The notes under the pieces: generated by a model
What the model was told of the DNA's origin: nothing
The model's input: only the letters and a program-made list of their open reading frames with translations
Databases searched by the model: none
Position numbers and translations under genes: made by a program
Assembly (NCBI GenBank): GCA_018873245.2
Contig: JAEMBT020000004.1
Coordinates: 12,842,418-12,906,417 of the forward strand
Origin: Archegozetes longisetosus
Lineage: Eukaryota; Arthropoda; Arachnida; Sarcoptiformes; Trhypochthoniidae
DNA: 64,000 nucleotides
Reading direction: 5' to 3'
Shown: one piece after another, positions 38,886-52,094 of the stretch
How positions within the stretch are numbered: the stretch's first letter is position 1
How the letters are laid out: each line of letters starts with the position of its first letter

Positions 38886-41800
38886 ATGTATAATCACTAA
38901 GTTTGAAAAATCGATGACCAATCGATGCCGTCCACTCAAATTGAACGCAACTGAACTCATAATACTCTAGTTTTATAAGTTGTAGGGTCTAGTCTAGTGC
39001 AGTAAAAAAAAAGTAAAACCAACAAAACTTAATACAGAGATTATGATCTCTCTATTTCTAGTGAGAATCGGGCTCATAGTCAGAGCAAAAGCGAAATTAC
39101 TATCACTGATGCCATACCGAAATGAATGGCTATCACGCACTTCTTATAACTAGTCTCTAGCTGTTCATAACTGTTTGGGCTCAATCATAGTTCGGTTATT
39201 ACTAGTGTTTCTTTTTCTCTTTCTGCTGTCTATGTGATAATTGGGTGCAATCACTACAAATGTACTTTACTCGGAGCGTCTTTTTTATATCATAATCGGT
39301 TGTCACTTCAATACAATATAGTATTCTTTTTTCTATAGTAGAAAAACAGTTATGGAAAATGATAACTAAGATTTATCTTATGAGTTAAAAGAATTTGAAA
39401 CGCTGTCATATCAACTTTTAAAAAAACTACACTCTTTAAACTTGTATATTTTGAACTTTTTTCTAATAGACTTGTTCAAATCTGTTGGTAGTTTTATTTC
39501 CTCCTTTTATAACTGAATGTTTAGCTCTAAAATTAATGGCACATACAGTAAGTCAGTATTTTTCTTGTGAGTATCGCTTCTGTATATCACTTTTCCTACA
39601 GCAGAAAACTTTTAAAAAAATATTATTTTTATTAAAAACAAAAATACTCCGATCTGTCCATGAAATTTGAATTATGGCGATTCCTACGTGTGTGATTATT
39701 GATGATAAATTGCAGCATTTTCTCATTTTAACAGCTAATTTTTAAAGTAAGACAGACTCATGTGTTGTTGATAGGAATCGAGTAATAAAAGCCTAACTCT
39801 TATAGCGGCTCCTCTTTATATTTAGTGGCATTAAGTCGGCAATGAGTTAAACACAATTTATCTTTCTGTGAAGTACACACACATATCCTGTTTATTTTAG
39901 TAGTATATTGATGAAAGAGGGGTTAATTGGGGTTTTCATATGTAATTCAATCCTCAACTAATTCAAAAGCCACAAAATATTAATTTAATTTGTTCTTTTC
40001 TTCTACTTTTTCACTCTTGTAGTGATCAAATGTTCAATAAAAAAGATAGATATTGTTTTGAGTTGCATTGTTAGCGCCACAAGATTGAATCAATTTGTCT
40101 AATATTTATTTTTTTCAAGGTTTGAGAATTGTTAGACATAAAATGCAAGAACAGCGCCAATATTAGAAAACTAGAAATCTTCGTTAACCTGTTGCGAGCC
40201 CACCAATAGCTTCTTATCATTTGCCTAAGAGTCGTAAATATATTTATGCGTCACATAAAATTGCTTAAAAAAGACGATTTTTCGGTTTCTCAATAATTTT
40301 TTGCCCCTCACTATGGATTGTGGATATAGTAATAGTAGTAAGAAATGGGAAGAGACTTATGTCAATGTAAAGATGTAGTGCCAACGCATTATCATGAAAA
40401 TGCCATATAAATTTTAAGCTAAATGTGTGTAAAATGTGTTTGTGGAGGACATCTATTTAAGGGGCGCTTTTCGTGCATTTCATTAATTTTATTCAAGTCT
40501 CATAACGTCGAATGCATTTTGCCTTTTCTCGTACCAATTCTTTGATCAGTTTTTCATTAATTATATTATTGCCTTGAAAAATTCAAATCAAAAAGTAGTT
40601 TGTTTACTGATTGAAAAAATTCGTATTAATTTTGGAAAGTAAAAGATCATTTCGAGTATACATAAATGTTGTCAACTTTAGACTGATGGTAACTGTCAAC
40701 TGAAAAACTTGGGAGTTTTCTTTGTGTGGCTCAATGTTTTAGCTTCTTATTTGTAGATCGACTCAATAGTTGAACTCAACTTTTTTGCGAACAGTCGGAT
40801 CAAAAAAATCGTAAAACATTTGAAACATTGCTGTACTTCTCGGAAAAAGATCAAAATCCTTAATTCCTTAATTTAATAAGAGACATGTTGCCCTTCAAAT
40901 ATAGTCCTCCTAAGTGTGAGCAGCAGATATTCTATGGTCGAGATATTTGGTGTCAATTTTTTAGAATTTTGTCTTGTATTTTAATATTAGAAATAATCTA
41001 ATTACAGAGTTTTAGGACCAAAGTCTGCTATGATTAGAAGTTGTTCAAACAGAAAGCTGATGACTATTATGAAGTTGCTTAATTATGTGTAACTTTGTGT
41101 GTAACACTGTCTCTGTGTAGCCTTAGTTAAGTTGAATGTCGATCTTTCAATCGTTTTCTATTTATAGTAAATTTAATTACACATTTAATTAAGCAGTAAT
41201 TATAATTGTTCCATCTTCTGGTTTGTAATCGCAAAAATAGAGTTTAATGTCTTTTAGGGAATTTTGCCACATTTTGAGCCCTCTGAAGATTTTGACTGTA
41301 TTTTGTTGAAATTTGCAAGAAATCGGACGCATTGCCTCTTTTTAGGCGAGTTTTGGCAAAAGCGAGTTTTTAGGGCTGCATTTTTGCAATACATATAATA
41401 CATACAAATAATACAGAGTAATAGATCTTTTTCAAGATGACTTACACGAACGATTTTTTCATTTTTATGTATTAATGACTTGTTCACATGTTATGAATCA
41501 TTTTATGCATAACTCTCGAACGATTGGCAGTTTTGGTATCAATTACAGGAACTTATTATTTCGAACTTGTTTAGAAGTTATTCGATATTACAATATGGTG
41601 TTTGCATCTCTCGTCAAGTCAACCCAATCGTTAATCATTGTTGATCTGTGTTCAACAAAATAGTTTGAATAATAAATTTAAAGTCCCTAACCTTGCCTTT
41701 TAAGTGGCAAAATGTTTCATTTCAATCAATTCGGTTAGACTTTAAATTGAATTGGATTTCGTGCAAACAGATTAATCTTTAGCTCTAATGAGAAGCGAAT

Positions 41801-44480
41801 GACTCCTATTTTAGACATAAGAAGCTGTGTATATATAAGACCTATTTAAGAAGAAGTTGCAGTGAAGTACGATTTCCTGGTGTATATTTGGAGTATGACT
41901 CGTGTGTAAGTTGTATGAGCTGAGTGTTCAACTGATCGGCGCATCACATCTTTCATTGTGTTTGTTCTGACATTTGATATGATTGTTGCATTGACCCAAA
42001 ACTCTGTGAATGTAACCCATCGCTGGCACCTAAGCCTTAATAAATGAATGCATTCTTTACTCTTAATTCTCACTCATCTTTGCTTTACTCGTTCTAATGT
42101 TATTTATTTATGTTTATTATCTTAATAGAGTGGATAATATTTGTTTTGTGAGCAGTACAAATCTTTTTTTCTGATTCATTTTTAGTCGACAATAGCAAAT
42201 ATAAGTTATGGCAAATGTTTATTGCTTATGCAATTGTATTATTTCAAGTTCATTATAACCTTAATGATAATTTATGTGTAGTATTTCAGTATTGACCTAA
42301 ATTACAAATACGAACATATCTCTCCAAACTATATCTGATTATTTTCAACTTATTCTCTCGACTTATACTCGATTCTGAGGATTGATTAGACGGGGCACAA
42401 GTCTTTTTTTGGACGAGAAAACATTTTTGCATGTCATGTAAAAAGATGTAAAGGCCTCATCACTTTAGTTCAATTATCATAAATATGTTAGGATAGCTCA
42501 TCAATCAAATGCATTGACCTGAACCGTGTTGTGCATGTTATACACCACCTCAACAGTGATCATCACTAGCTTTTCCTTATTCTTGTCTCCAAAACATGTT
42601 GACAATTGGCTCTCCAGTTGAGAAGACATACTCCAAGGCTTTTATCGTTGCTATTTATAACGCGACCATTTGTTCTGTATTCCAATTCGAATCGACAAAT
42701 GGTTAATCAATTGTCATAATAATAACGTTGGATCACATTTGTATAATCATATCGCAAACAATTGTTATCGAACTTTAATAAAACTCTATTGACAAACATT
42801 CTTACCTCAAAATGAAATTGAGCTTCAGAGTTTATACAGTATTTTACCTGATTTCGAAATCGCATAATTAACTGAAAAATGAGACAAAATAACCTAGAGA
42901 TTGTTGAGGTGATTTACTCAAATTTTTTAATTTGTGAGAGTATGAGTCGTCAAACTTATTAAGTATTGATGCTAATGAGAATAGAGTGACAAAGTGTCTC
43001 GAGGCATAAGCAGAATAGTAATTAATAATTAGTTGATTTAGTGATATATTTTCAATGCCAAATACGGCGAACTGTTCTCTAGAAAGCGACCAATAGTTTA
43101 CAGTATAGATCAAAACGATTACTTCTCTCTCATATTCTGATCTGTGAATATGTAGTTTGGGGCCTCTTCGAGGCTTTTTTAAATGGAAAAAAATGTTTCT
43201 GACATTAGAAATAAACAGATAAAAAGGCAACAATTTTCTTATGTATGCAATATTTAAAACCGAAAATGCATTTTCATTATGCATTCACCGCATGCATCAA
43301 AATGTGACTTTTAAGTCGTTTGCATTTTAAGTTTCTAATAACTTATCTATGATGTGTCCAAATGCGAATATTGTCTACTTTTGATAATATCTACATTAAC
43401 TATAGATAGAAAGATTTCATTTCTAGATATTGTTTCGATTTATTATTTAATATATAACAAAGTTAATTATGAACATTCAGATTAAATAAACTACATGTTT
43501 TTCCTAAACTAAAGTCAATTTAAATGAGAAGACCAATGGAGAGAGGTTCAAATCTTATCATGAGTTGTTTGTAATTTTATGTTTTATGCGAAAAGAATGT
43601 TCATCAACGCATTTCGAGGATAAGTTTTTCTTACATTTTTTCTGAACTTTACGACTGGTGGAAAAGATTGAATTCGTAGATATAATGTTGTGATGATTTT
43701 TTCATACGGATTTGAAAAGAGCTTAAACTTTTTTTGTTCAAAATTTATGTTTCCTTTATTGCTTTGAGAGTCAAATTTATAAAAAAAACTTATTGTAAGT
43801 GTGGGGTTAAGTCTAGGTAAGCAAATATTTAATTTATGCCAAATACATAAATTAAACAAATGTTTAGTGCAAAAAACGCATTATTTTTGTTTATGCCGTT
43901 TTGCAGTACTTTTCCATAATTTATTTGGCTTTTCGCGATTCTATATTATTTGAAGCTTTTTGATCATTGATTTTGGGTGTTTTGCATTATATGCTTATTA
44001 GTGGTCTTTATCTCGAGACACATACGAGTTATTCCTGAAAAAATAGCTTTTGGTTCAATTTTAATGTTGGCATCAAAATTACAGTAAAGAACATAATAAA
44101 ATATGAGTTGTAATTACTATTTGTCTCCCAAATACTTAAAAGCAATTCATTATTTCTTAAGCAGCTAAACATTTAAAGTTAATATCAATTTTTCTCAACC
44201 GTTCGTTGTAATTAAGGGCCTTTTCTTCCTTCTCGTACAGTACTAGAGGTACTTAGAGCATTTGTATCTCGTTTCGCCGAATCTCATTATTCAAAATTTT
44301 AATTTTATTATTTTCTCAATAAATCAAAATATTTCATTTGAAGCTAAAACTGCCTTTAAGTTAATTTATATTTTCAATTATATTAAATGTAAGCCAAACA
44401 TAAAAGAATTAATTTGAATACTTATTTATTTAAATACAGTCAGGTTTTATAATTGAAGGTCTTTAACATAAGATTCGGTG
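38883..44480. other. AT-rich non-coding stretch
   Basis: No gene supported. Minus frames at 41254-41487, 41846-42073, 42868-43284 and 43584-43859 show no family features. TAG|GTAAGC at 43816|43817 lacks a pyrimidine tract. Confidence 0.5.
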
Positions 44481-44810
44481 AGATCTGATGTGAACCTATA
44501 ATGATGAATACCCTTTCCTCAAATGCCATTGTCCTGATGTTCCCCAACCAATTTAGAAATTACTTTTGTGAACTATTGGACCTGTGAGTTAGCACTAGTG
44601 ATGATGTGCTGTATATAGAAGTGTAAGATAGAAACGAAGTTTTTTTGCCGATCTATCCTTCATGTAATAGCGAATTCCCATAAGGGGCTCTCAAAGATTG
44701 CAAGATCTATGAACAGAGACACTAAAAGCTAAAGAAAGCAAACGGCAAGAATCGGTGATGGATCGCATAGCTTGCTGTCACTTCGGACAAATTAATCGCT
44801 TCCTAATTTT
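44481..44810. other. G+C-richer island with candidate 27-nt microexon
   Basis: Locally richer DNA. At 44557-44583 a 27-nt segment follows a cytosine-rich stretch ending ATTTAG and is followed by GTGAGT. Two frames are open (NYFCELLDL or ITFVNYWT). The pyrimidine tract is interrupted by purines, so the splice call is weak. The rest of the island shows no coherent frame. Confidence 0.15.
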
Positions 44811-45316
44811 ACCTGATATTTCGGCCGTTCTTTCATTTTCAAATTACTAATAGAAACTTTGATTGTAAATAGTTTCGTAAATTAAAGAAAAAAGTTGATT
44901 GCTCTAAAGTGTACAGTTTTGAGACAATTATTTTGATTTTGCCATTAGAATTGAACAGAAAGTGTAAAGGTTGTCAACATAAAAATCGCGATCAATCGTT
45001 AACTCACAAGCAGTTGCAAACTTGTTGTTATTGTAATTTTTGAAAGCTATTTTATTGTCTCGAAATGAGTAGATAATTGTGAGAGTTAAACACCATAATA
45101 AGCAATTAGTAGCGTTATTGTATAGACCAATAAATTGGTTGAACTGTATTTGTCAAAGTGATGTTGGCTTTCATTAGTGGCTTCATCTGCCAATTGATCC
45201 CTTATGGACAATTAGCTTTGCTTTTTTCTTGATCTCACTATTGTGAGCATTAACTTGACATTAACGTTAACTCGAGTTACTTTCGTTACTTTATTTGGTT
45301 CACTTAAACCAATTTT
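44811..45316. other. AT-rich non-coding stretch before ratchet site
   Basis: No gene. The last roughly 20 bases lead into the pyrimidine tract of the 45338 splice site. Confidence 0.5.
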
Positions 45317-45408
45317 GTTTTATCGTTTTTCCCTTTAGGTAAGAAATGGCATCAATTATTTATTACTACTTTGTATTTATTAAGCTTAATTAACTTTTTG
45401 AGGTAAGC
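45317..45408 (+). other. Candidate recursive splice (ratchet) site with RS-exon
   Basis: A pyrimidine-rich run (TTTTTCCCTTTAG) ends at 45338 and is immediately followed by GTAAGAAA. A perfect 3' splice site therefore abuts a strong 5' splice site with no exon between them. A second donor, GAG|GTAAGC, lies at 45402|45403, defining a 64-nt would-be exon (45339-45402) containing an in-frame stop in frame 0. This matches the known layout of recursive splicing in very long introns: the acceptor is used first, the RS-exon is defined by the downstream donor, then the regenerated 5' site removes it. The motif is seen; use in splicing is inferred. Confidence 0.4.
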
Positions 45409-46221
45409 TTTTTGTAATTAAAAATACTTTATGACAAAAAATTGATTAATTATTTTGTTTTAATTTAAATATTGAAATTTGCGGCACTCAATGCTAATTA
45501 ATATTAATAAATGCATTAATAGGAGTGTACTATAACTTAATCCTAAGACAAGCAACACAACTGAATCTCTTAATCATAATCACTACGTGTCTGTAGGCTT
45601 TTTGCTCAATTTTTTTGAATTAATTATTTGCAATTTATTTCATATCTAAGCAGTATTTTGAATCGAAAAATATAAGCCGAAATATATAATAGTTTTGATT
45701 TGAATTAAACAACTTTTTTGACATTTAAATTAGCTAAAAGTGTTTTGATTTAATGAAAAGCGCTGTAAAAGCGTCGAAAAGATGGCGCTATTATACCAAT
45801 AAACTTATTGAGATTTAAGGTTCGCACAGGAGTTCGAGAAAGCTGTCATAAGCTTCGCTCAAATCATCAAATACCTAAACGATCAAGTTTTTCGTCATAT
45901 AGGATGATATTGTTTTGTGTAATAGCAAAATGTCAGTTTAGCCGAAGATATAAGAAAACTTAATACGTTTGCAAGCGAATAGTAACGATAACTGCTACGA
46001 AACTTCTTATATAAAACATATATTAGACAACTTTTCGTATCATATTTACTGTGGAATAAATATCATTTCTATTGTATTCTGTATTCTAAGCAAAAGCAAT
46101 TATATCATACATGAAATTGGATCTGATCTCTAAGATATTTTCCAAAACATAAAGATAGAAAACAGAAATAATATATTAATACTGATATTGCATTAATCAG
46201 TGACTACCGAACAATTTTAGT
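45409..46221. other. AT-rich non-coding stretch
   Basis: Nothing supported. Confidence 0.5.
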
Positions 46222-46645
46222 TTATGAGAAATAGTATGAGTACTGTAGTGAAGGAGACACGAGAGACCAGTTTAATAGATAGCAGAGTCTAATGCAATGT
46301 GAATCGCAATGAATGAATGCCAGATTCGCAATGAACAGAATTGGTGATGGACTCAGATTCGAATCCTTTATTGTGATATGAGATTGAATGTTGTTCATCA
46401 CATCGCGGATTGCATTACTGATTGGTGGTGCTAAAGCATTGGATGCATACAATCCAAACGCATTCATCACCATTGCATTGCATACGTTAAGTGAAGCAAA
46501 CCATATATTTCTGGCCAAAGCTTTTCTATGCAGTACTACTTCTTTTGATGCAAGTCTGCTATCGTTCCCTTTTTTCATCACAAGCAAAGGAATTCATCGG
46601 GTGGTGAATAATGGAATGTCAATCTGGTTCATGGTTCACCTCTAA
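46222..46645. other. Region open on both strands, nature unclear
   Basis: A 121-codon minus frame (46222-46587) and an 85-codon plus frame (46388-46645) overlap antiparallel. The DNA is dotted with GCAATG/CATTGC words, giving a low-complexity flavour and few stops. The minus product has a hydrophobic/asparagine-rich centre but no domain I recognise. Chance openness from repeated GCATT-type words is the simplest explanation. Confidence 0.12.
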
Positions 46646-49512
46646 TGCCTAATAATTGGGATTCAGACATTTTTTATTGAATTCACTTCATTCTGATTTC
46701 TTATTAAAAGCAGAAAAGGTCGAATTGAGTCGCACTTATAGGAAAAGGATGTAATTTTTGCACTAGAAATGGAAATGTGACTTATGCTAACACTAAAAGC
46801 AGCCTTTCGGCTATAAAAATAAGTGTAACTAATGTTTGTAAGAGAGCTCATATGATTGCAAACCAAACAAACATTGAATAAGAGTCTTTACTATATTTAA
46901 TATGACTGCCATTCACACAGTTTCCTGTGATATGTACGACATTAGTCTGACAGTGATCGCATGTGTCAATTCAATGTGTCACTGCTCAAACGTCATATTC
47001 AAATTTATTTGTTCAAAACATAGACTGAGTCGAACGTAGATCATAGATCTTTTGCATTCAATAAGTAGAGATTGATTTTTAGAAAATACTTATTCCTGAG
47101 ATTTGATGCCTGAATCAGTTATAATTATTTGAAAGTTAACAACAAATAAGATTTTAGTGGCTTAGATCAAGTGTTGCTTATTAGAGACTTATTATGACTT
47201 TGTGCTCTTTGATTAGCTGTTGATCGCTTTCTCAGATTTATTTTCAAATTTTGACGCACAAGTTATGTGTCATATAATAGTTTCAAATATTGTCTGTTAT
47301 GGCAGTGAAGATGGAGTGTTGCCATAGAGATTAAATCGGTGGTCAATGAATGCGCCACTACATCATCATTAGTTGGATCGACACTTTTCGACCTGAAGCA
47401 CATTAAATGAAAAGCAATTTCGCATTTGTATTGTTCTACTTATACTAATATAAGATTTATTTAGTTGGTATTGGAGTTGACCTCATTTATTTACTAATTG
47501 GCATTCTATCGATTATTAACACAATTAGCTTTCTTTACTTTGTTTTACTCAAACATAAATTATTCAAAGACACTCATTGATTTGTGGATTAATCGTTAAT
47601 AATTAATACAATCGTTTGATTATTTGTTTGAATGAAGCTATTCTAATGGAGTTCAAAGTAGAAGAGTCTCCGCAAGCTCTCAAGCATTGTTTTGTACGAT
47701 TTTTTAATAACTGAAAATAATGCGAAACATTTTATGTTTTGGTCTAAATGGAAAACATTCAGTGTTTTTTAGCGATGAACTAACAGCAATTTATCCACAA
47801 TCAATTTTTAAATAGATTTTTCTGCAAATATATTGTTTTATTTATACTGAATGTGCGATTATTTTAAATATTTGAAATTTGATCAATTATTCATCACTTC
47901 TTTATCTCTTATATTATTGGATGAGTCCTAACTCTAAAGTACTGAATATTTTCGGCTTCTCTTTCCACTCATTCGTTCGTTCAAAATGTGCTGAATGTAT
48001 AAAAAAAACTTTGCGCAAGCCTTGCCTTTAATCGATTTATATGTTTTAAAAACGACTTATCCACTTTTCTTCGTTTAAATTCGTCTTTCTCTTTGGACTT
48101 TTTTCTCCGCCTCAATTTGATAGTCAGCCGTTTATATGTTTTGCATATCAAAAATCGATAAAAGGGTCGAATTTATAGCTAAACTACGATTTGATATTTA
48201 AAATCCTTTGACATTTGAATTCTCCGCCCATTTTAAAAAAAAGTAAAAACCATTTGCCATCTATTCGTGTCCACCCTTTCGCATATATCCTCCAACCAAA
48301 TCTCATTCTCTCTTATCCTCTCAATTCTTTTTCAACTCAAACTTATCATCGATTCAACGCAGTCTCGCATCCATTCATGCATCTCTTCAGCATTTTTTCT
48401 TCCTTTTTTTCAATATTTGCAGCAAAAGTTTTGCTCGCAGTAGAGTTGAAATGCATTTTTGAATAAAGCGATTGGAGTGGCGTTGCTATGGATACTTATT
48501 CTGTTCACAAACTCTATTGATTGCTATTAAATGAATACACATCGAGCCAGTGATGAGAGAAGACTGAGCCTGAAGTATAATACTCTGCGTTCAACTCATA
48601 AATAACTTCAACGGTTCTTCTGATATATCTGTGTTGAAAAAAAAGTTAAAATAAGAATTGGAACAATTGCACCAAATATCACACTAAAAATGTGAATAGA
48701 AAAAATTAATTAAGTAAAGTATTTTTGGGGTCAGACAAACTTTGTCGTGAATATTATGAAGATTACGACATTTCATATTATTATGACTGTTAATCATTTT
48801 ATTAGAATAGATGGCAATAAATGCATGCCCTATCCGCTAGTAAATGAAAAGGATGCTTTTTGCAGTGTTGAGATCACATTTATTTCTTAAACTGAATACA
48901 ATAACTTACTTTTACGATAATATAAGTTGATCCGAATAATAAAAGTCTAATCTTTGACATTTTCTACTATACTGAGACATACTATTAACTTATATTATGT
49001 ATTAGAGCCATAAATTATTGCTCTCCTTCTTTCGCATCAATGATTTCATAATGTTTTGTAACGCGTCAACCTTTGAGTATAGATTGCAACAGCAACTCAT
49101 ATAAAATAAATCTCTTCTCTCAATCCGATAAATAATTAAATTCTATGAATTTGGTAAAATTGAATTTGAGAAAGAGTTTGCTTGTTATGTTTGTTTTCCG
49201 TTGATTTATATAAACTTTTCCAATAGTATTCATAAAGTGTTTGGATGTTTGCCTTCTCCGAAATGCAATCACATTAATAATGGATTGCATTCCTATCAAT
49301 AGATTCGAGATTCTTAAAGATGTGAATCTTCTTATTAGAGAATTAAAATGGAATAGAAAGAAATGGAAAAAAGTAAGCTTCAAATACTCATTTTCTATTG
49401 GCTGTCCATTTGATTAGATGTCCATCGGGCTCATTGTGTGATGAGTTTGAATTAGTTGTTGAAACACACAAAATGCTAAGCCATCATCAATGAGAAGACG
49501 CACGAAGTTTTC

Positions 49513-49515
<3 letters not shown>
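46646..49515. other. AT-rich non-coding stretch
   Basis: No gene supported. The plus frame at 48215-48466 lies in a T/C-rich patch (48060-48430) and is serine/proline/phenylalanine-rich, as expected of such a patch. Confidence 0.5.
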
Positions 49516-49572
<57 letters not shown>

Positions 49573-49582
49573 AAGAGAGAGA
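49516..49582. repeat. (GA)n microsatellite
   Basis: About 67 bp of GA repeat, with two GAAA interruptions near the 3' end. It codes a Ser-Leu run in a minus-strand frame, which is an artefact. Confidence 0.95.
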
Positions 49583-52075
49583 ATTATTTTGTCATTTGCT
49601 ATCTTATTATTATGACAGCGATTGAATATTACAATCATGTCTTAGTCTCACTGGTAATCGCAGTGAATCACTAACTGATTATTGAATTGTTCATTTGCAA
49701 AGGAGTCTGCGACTGTTATCTCATATTTTGCCGAATTATAACTTTCATATTCCAATAGGAATGGAATCTATTTCTGCGAGACACTTGGGCTCAATCTAAT
49801 ACTGTTATATATGGAAAAGACAATTGTTATGTAAGTGCAAGTCATTGCAATCGTATATCACATAAAGTAAATGTTCTCATAGTATAATACATCTAAACAT
49901 TCACATGAATTAATGCGCGACAACCAAATCGATCGTTTATCACTTTTTATTGTCTTTTCTCTTTCGTTCTCATCTAATATCATATGAAGTCCAATACTGT
50001 TTGTATAGTGAAATTGGATCTGATCTGACTCGCACTCAAATGTGGTCTCTCTTTGCATTTGTCTACTCATGATTGGCCCCCTTCTGCTCCATCAGAGCGA
50101 ACATTCAGTTATATACAGAGTATATATCTTGGTCTCCAATGTCCATCAGTAGCACCCTTTCCATCTGATTGATTCCACACAAGACTTTATGCCAGAGACG
50201 ATGGAATTGGCTCTCGGCTCACATTTTCAATAAAACCTCGCATTTCTAATGTCTGACAGTATTTGACACTATTTTCTCATTGCTGTTCACACAAAACCGC
50301 CAGGATTTGACACAATTATTTTATTACATGAAAATATAAATTTCTATACAAAATATATAAAACTTGAAATCTCATGATAACCTTCAAAGTTGTGACCACT
50401 AAAGTAATATCGGGACCATTGTCAATTATGTGTATCACATACTAGTACTGCTATATTTATCTTTGTATAAAAGGAGCGTCAGTATTGAAACGTGTTTTTT
50501 GCGCAAATGTCACAAAAAGTGATTGCGGTTTTGATTTTTGAAAATTGAAAACTTTGCTCAGGGCTAAAAGTGTCTTTTCTCTATTTAGACTGTGCTCGTA
50601 TAATACTATCTAAAAGGTTTGGTGCTTCTCTCGTTTTATTTCAGGTCCTTCTTATAAATCAATTGAACAATGTTTTTGTTGTCATATTTTTATTATTGCT
50701 TTAAAATCATGATATGTATTTGATGTCATCTCGATTTTTCTTTGATATTTAGTTTTTTTTCTAGAAATAAAGACGTTTAGTTTTATTGCAATAACCTAGA
50801 GTGGTATCAGGTTTTGTGTGTTTTCATAATTCAATCTCTAATTAAAGTTTTTTTCTTGTAGATTTTGTCACTTAGTTGTAAACCCTTCAAATTTTTATTT
50901 TATTTGGTGAAACAGCGAAATATAAGCCATTCAAATTTTATGAAATGATCAAGTTGTTCATTGATTTTGGTTTTACGTTTAGCATATTCGTCGCTCACTT
51001 TTCAATGGGATCTTTATTTTTATTTATTTGTTCGCAACTGATTTAAAGACAACCCAATGCATTGCGACTCACGAATGCTCGCTGTTGAGAATATTTGATT
51101 TTGTTTGTTTTGCCTTTTATTGGTCAATATTGCTGGTCTTAAAAACGAGCTGAAAATCATGCATTTGCCGATCTCATGCATTTCTCCTTAAAAGCTTTTT
51201 CAACCATTAACTCTGGAGTAATGCAAAGATGTTTCAATACTGGAAATGCGTTTAGTCCATAACGTGATTTGTGTGCATTACCATAGCATACATTGATTGC
51301 TTAGCTTATTTTAGCGAATTGAAGATGTGAGGCCATCACTACCCGTCATATATGTGTTGCAACACATTTCAAAATGTGTCTTCTATTCGATATTTCATTT
51401 TAATCAAAATGAATCACTTTCGCGATTCATATTATTCGTCGTATTTGCCGAAACTTTATGACTTAATTCTTTGCAATCCATATTCAGCTATCATCTCAAG
51501 TGTTCTTTCATTCTGTATTCAAACCCGTTTGAGAACAAAACTCAATATTTGAAACTTTACTCCTTTTGTGTGAAAAGCAATCGAATAATTAATTAGTTTA
51601 GTTATTATTTGATTTCGTCATACTTTGGAGTTTTAGACAAAACACTACAGTTCTTATGATTCGTACAATTATCGTACATTCATATAAAACTTGACCTCAT
51701 TATGACTAATTAATATGACTAACTTCCTCTTAAAATAGTTCAAGAATTTTATTATTTTTCAGAAATTGTATTTGTTCCCAGAAATCAAATTTCAGTTATA
51801 TCTTCTTTCGACTTATCGAAAAATATCTTAGATTTTGAAATTTTGACGCTTATGTTACATGTTTTGCAACAAATAATAGCAAAACAGACGAGTATTTAGG
51901 GATTAGTCTGTGTCTGAAGACTATTCATAAGAAAGATATTCAAAGTTTGCTTTTGCAGAAACTAATAGATTCTTTGAAACTGTATTATCCTCTGTGTTGA
52001 GGCATCTGTTGTTAAGTCTTTTTCTACCTGCGCCTCACAATTATTGTTGTAGAGCTGATATCCCTATTTGCCTGT
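49583..52075. other. AT-rich non-coding stretch
   Basis: No gene supported. A mildly richer patch at 50030-50300 holds no coherent frame. Small frames at 49858-50070 and 51352-51552 are unrecognised. Confidence 0.5.
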
Positions 52076-52094
52076 TCTCTCTCTCTCTCTCTCT
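52076..52094. repeat. (CT)n microsatellite
   Basis: About nine CT units, with a further short CT run just downstream. Confidence 0.85.

Noticed and set aside
38511..38960. 149-codon minus-strand frame
   Set aside because: Its length depends on a Val-Cys run read from the (CA)19 repeat; the rest has no domain or codon pattern.
42795..42855. Minus-strand AG|GTAAG-type words (reverse of CTTACCT and TTACCTG)
   Set aside because: Minus-strand pyrimidine tracts are weak and interrupted by purines; GAG is a poor acceptor end.
42868..43284. 138-codon minus-strand frame
   Set aside because: Composition is that of random AT-rich DNA; no signal peptide, membrane pattern or family motif, and no promoter or splice context.
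43803..43825. TAG|GTAAGC as a further ratchet site
   Set aside because: The upstream bases are GTGGGGTTAAG-type purine-rich, so there is no pyrimidine tract.
46350..46362. GATTCGAATCC, resembling a tRNA B-box
   Set aside because: No A-box or acceptor stem at the right spacing on either strand; the word is a palindrome and can arise by chance.
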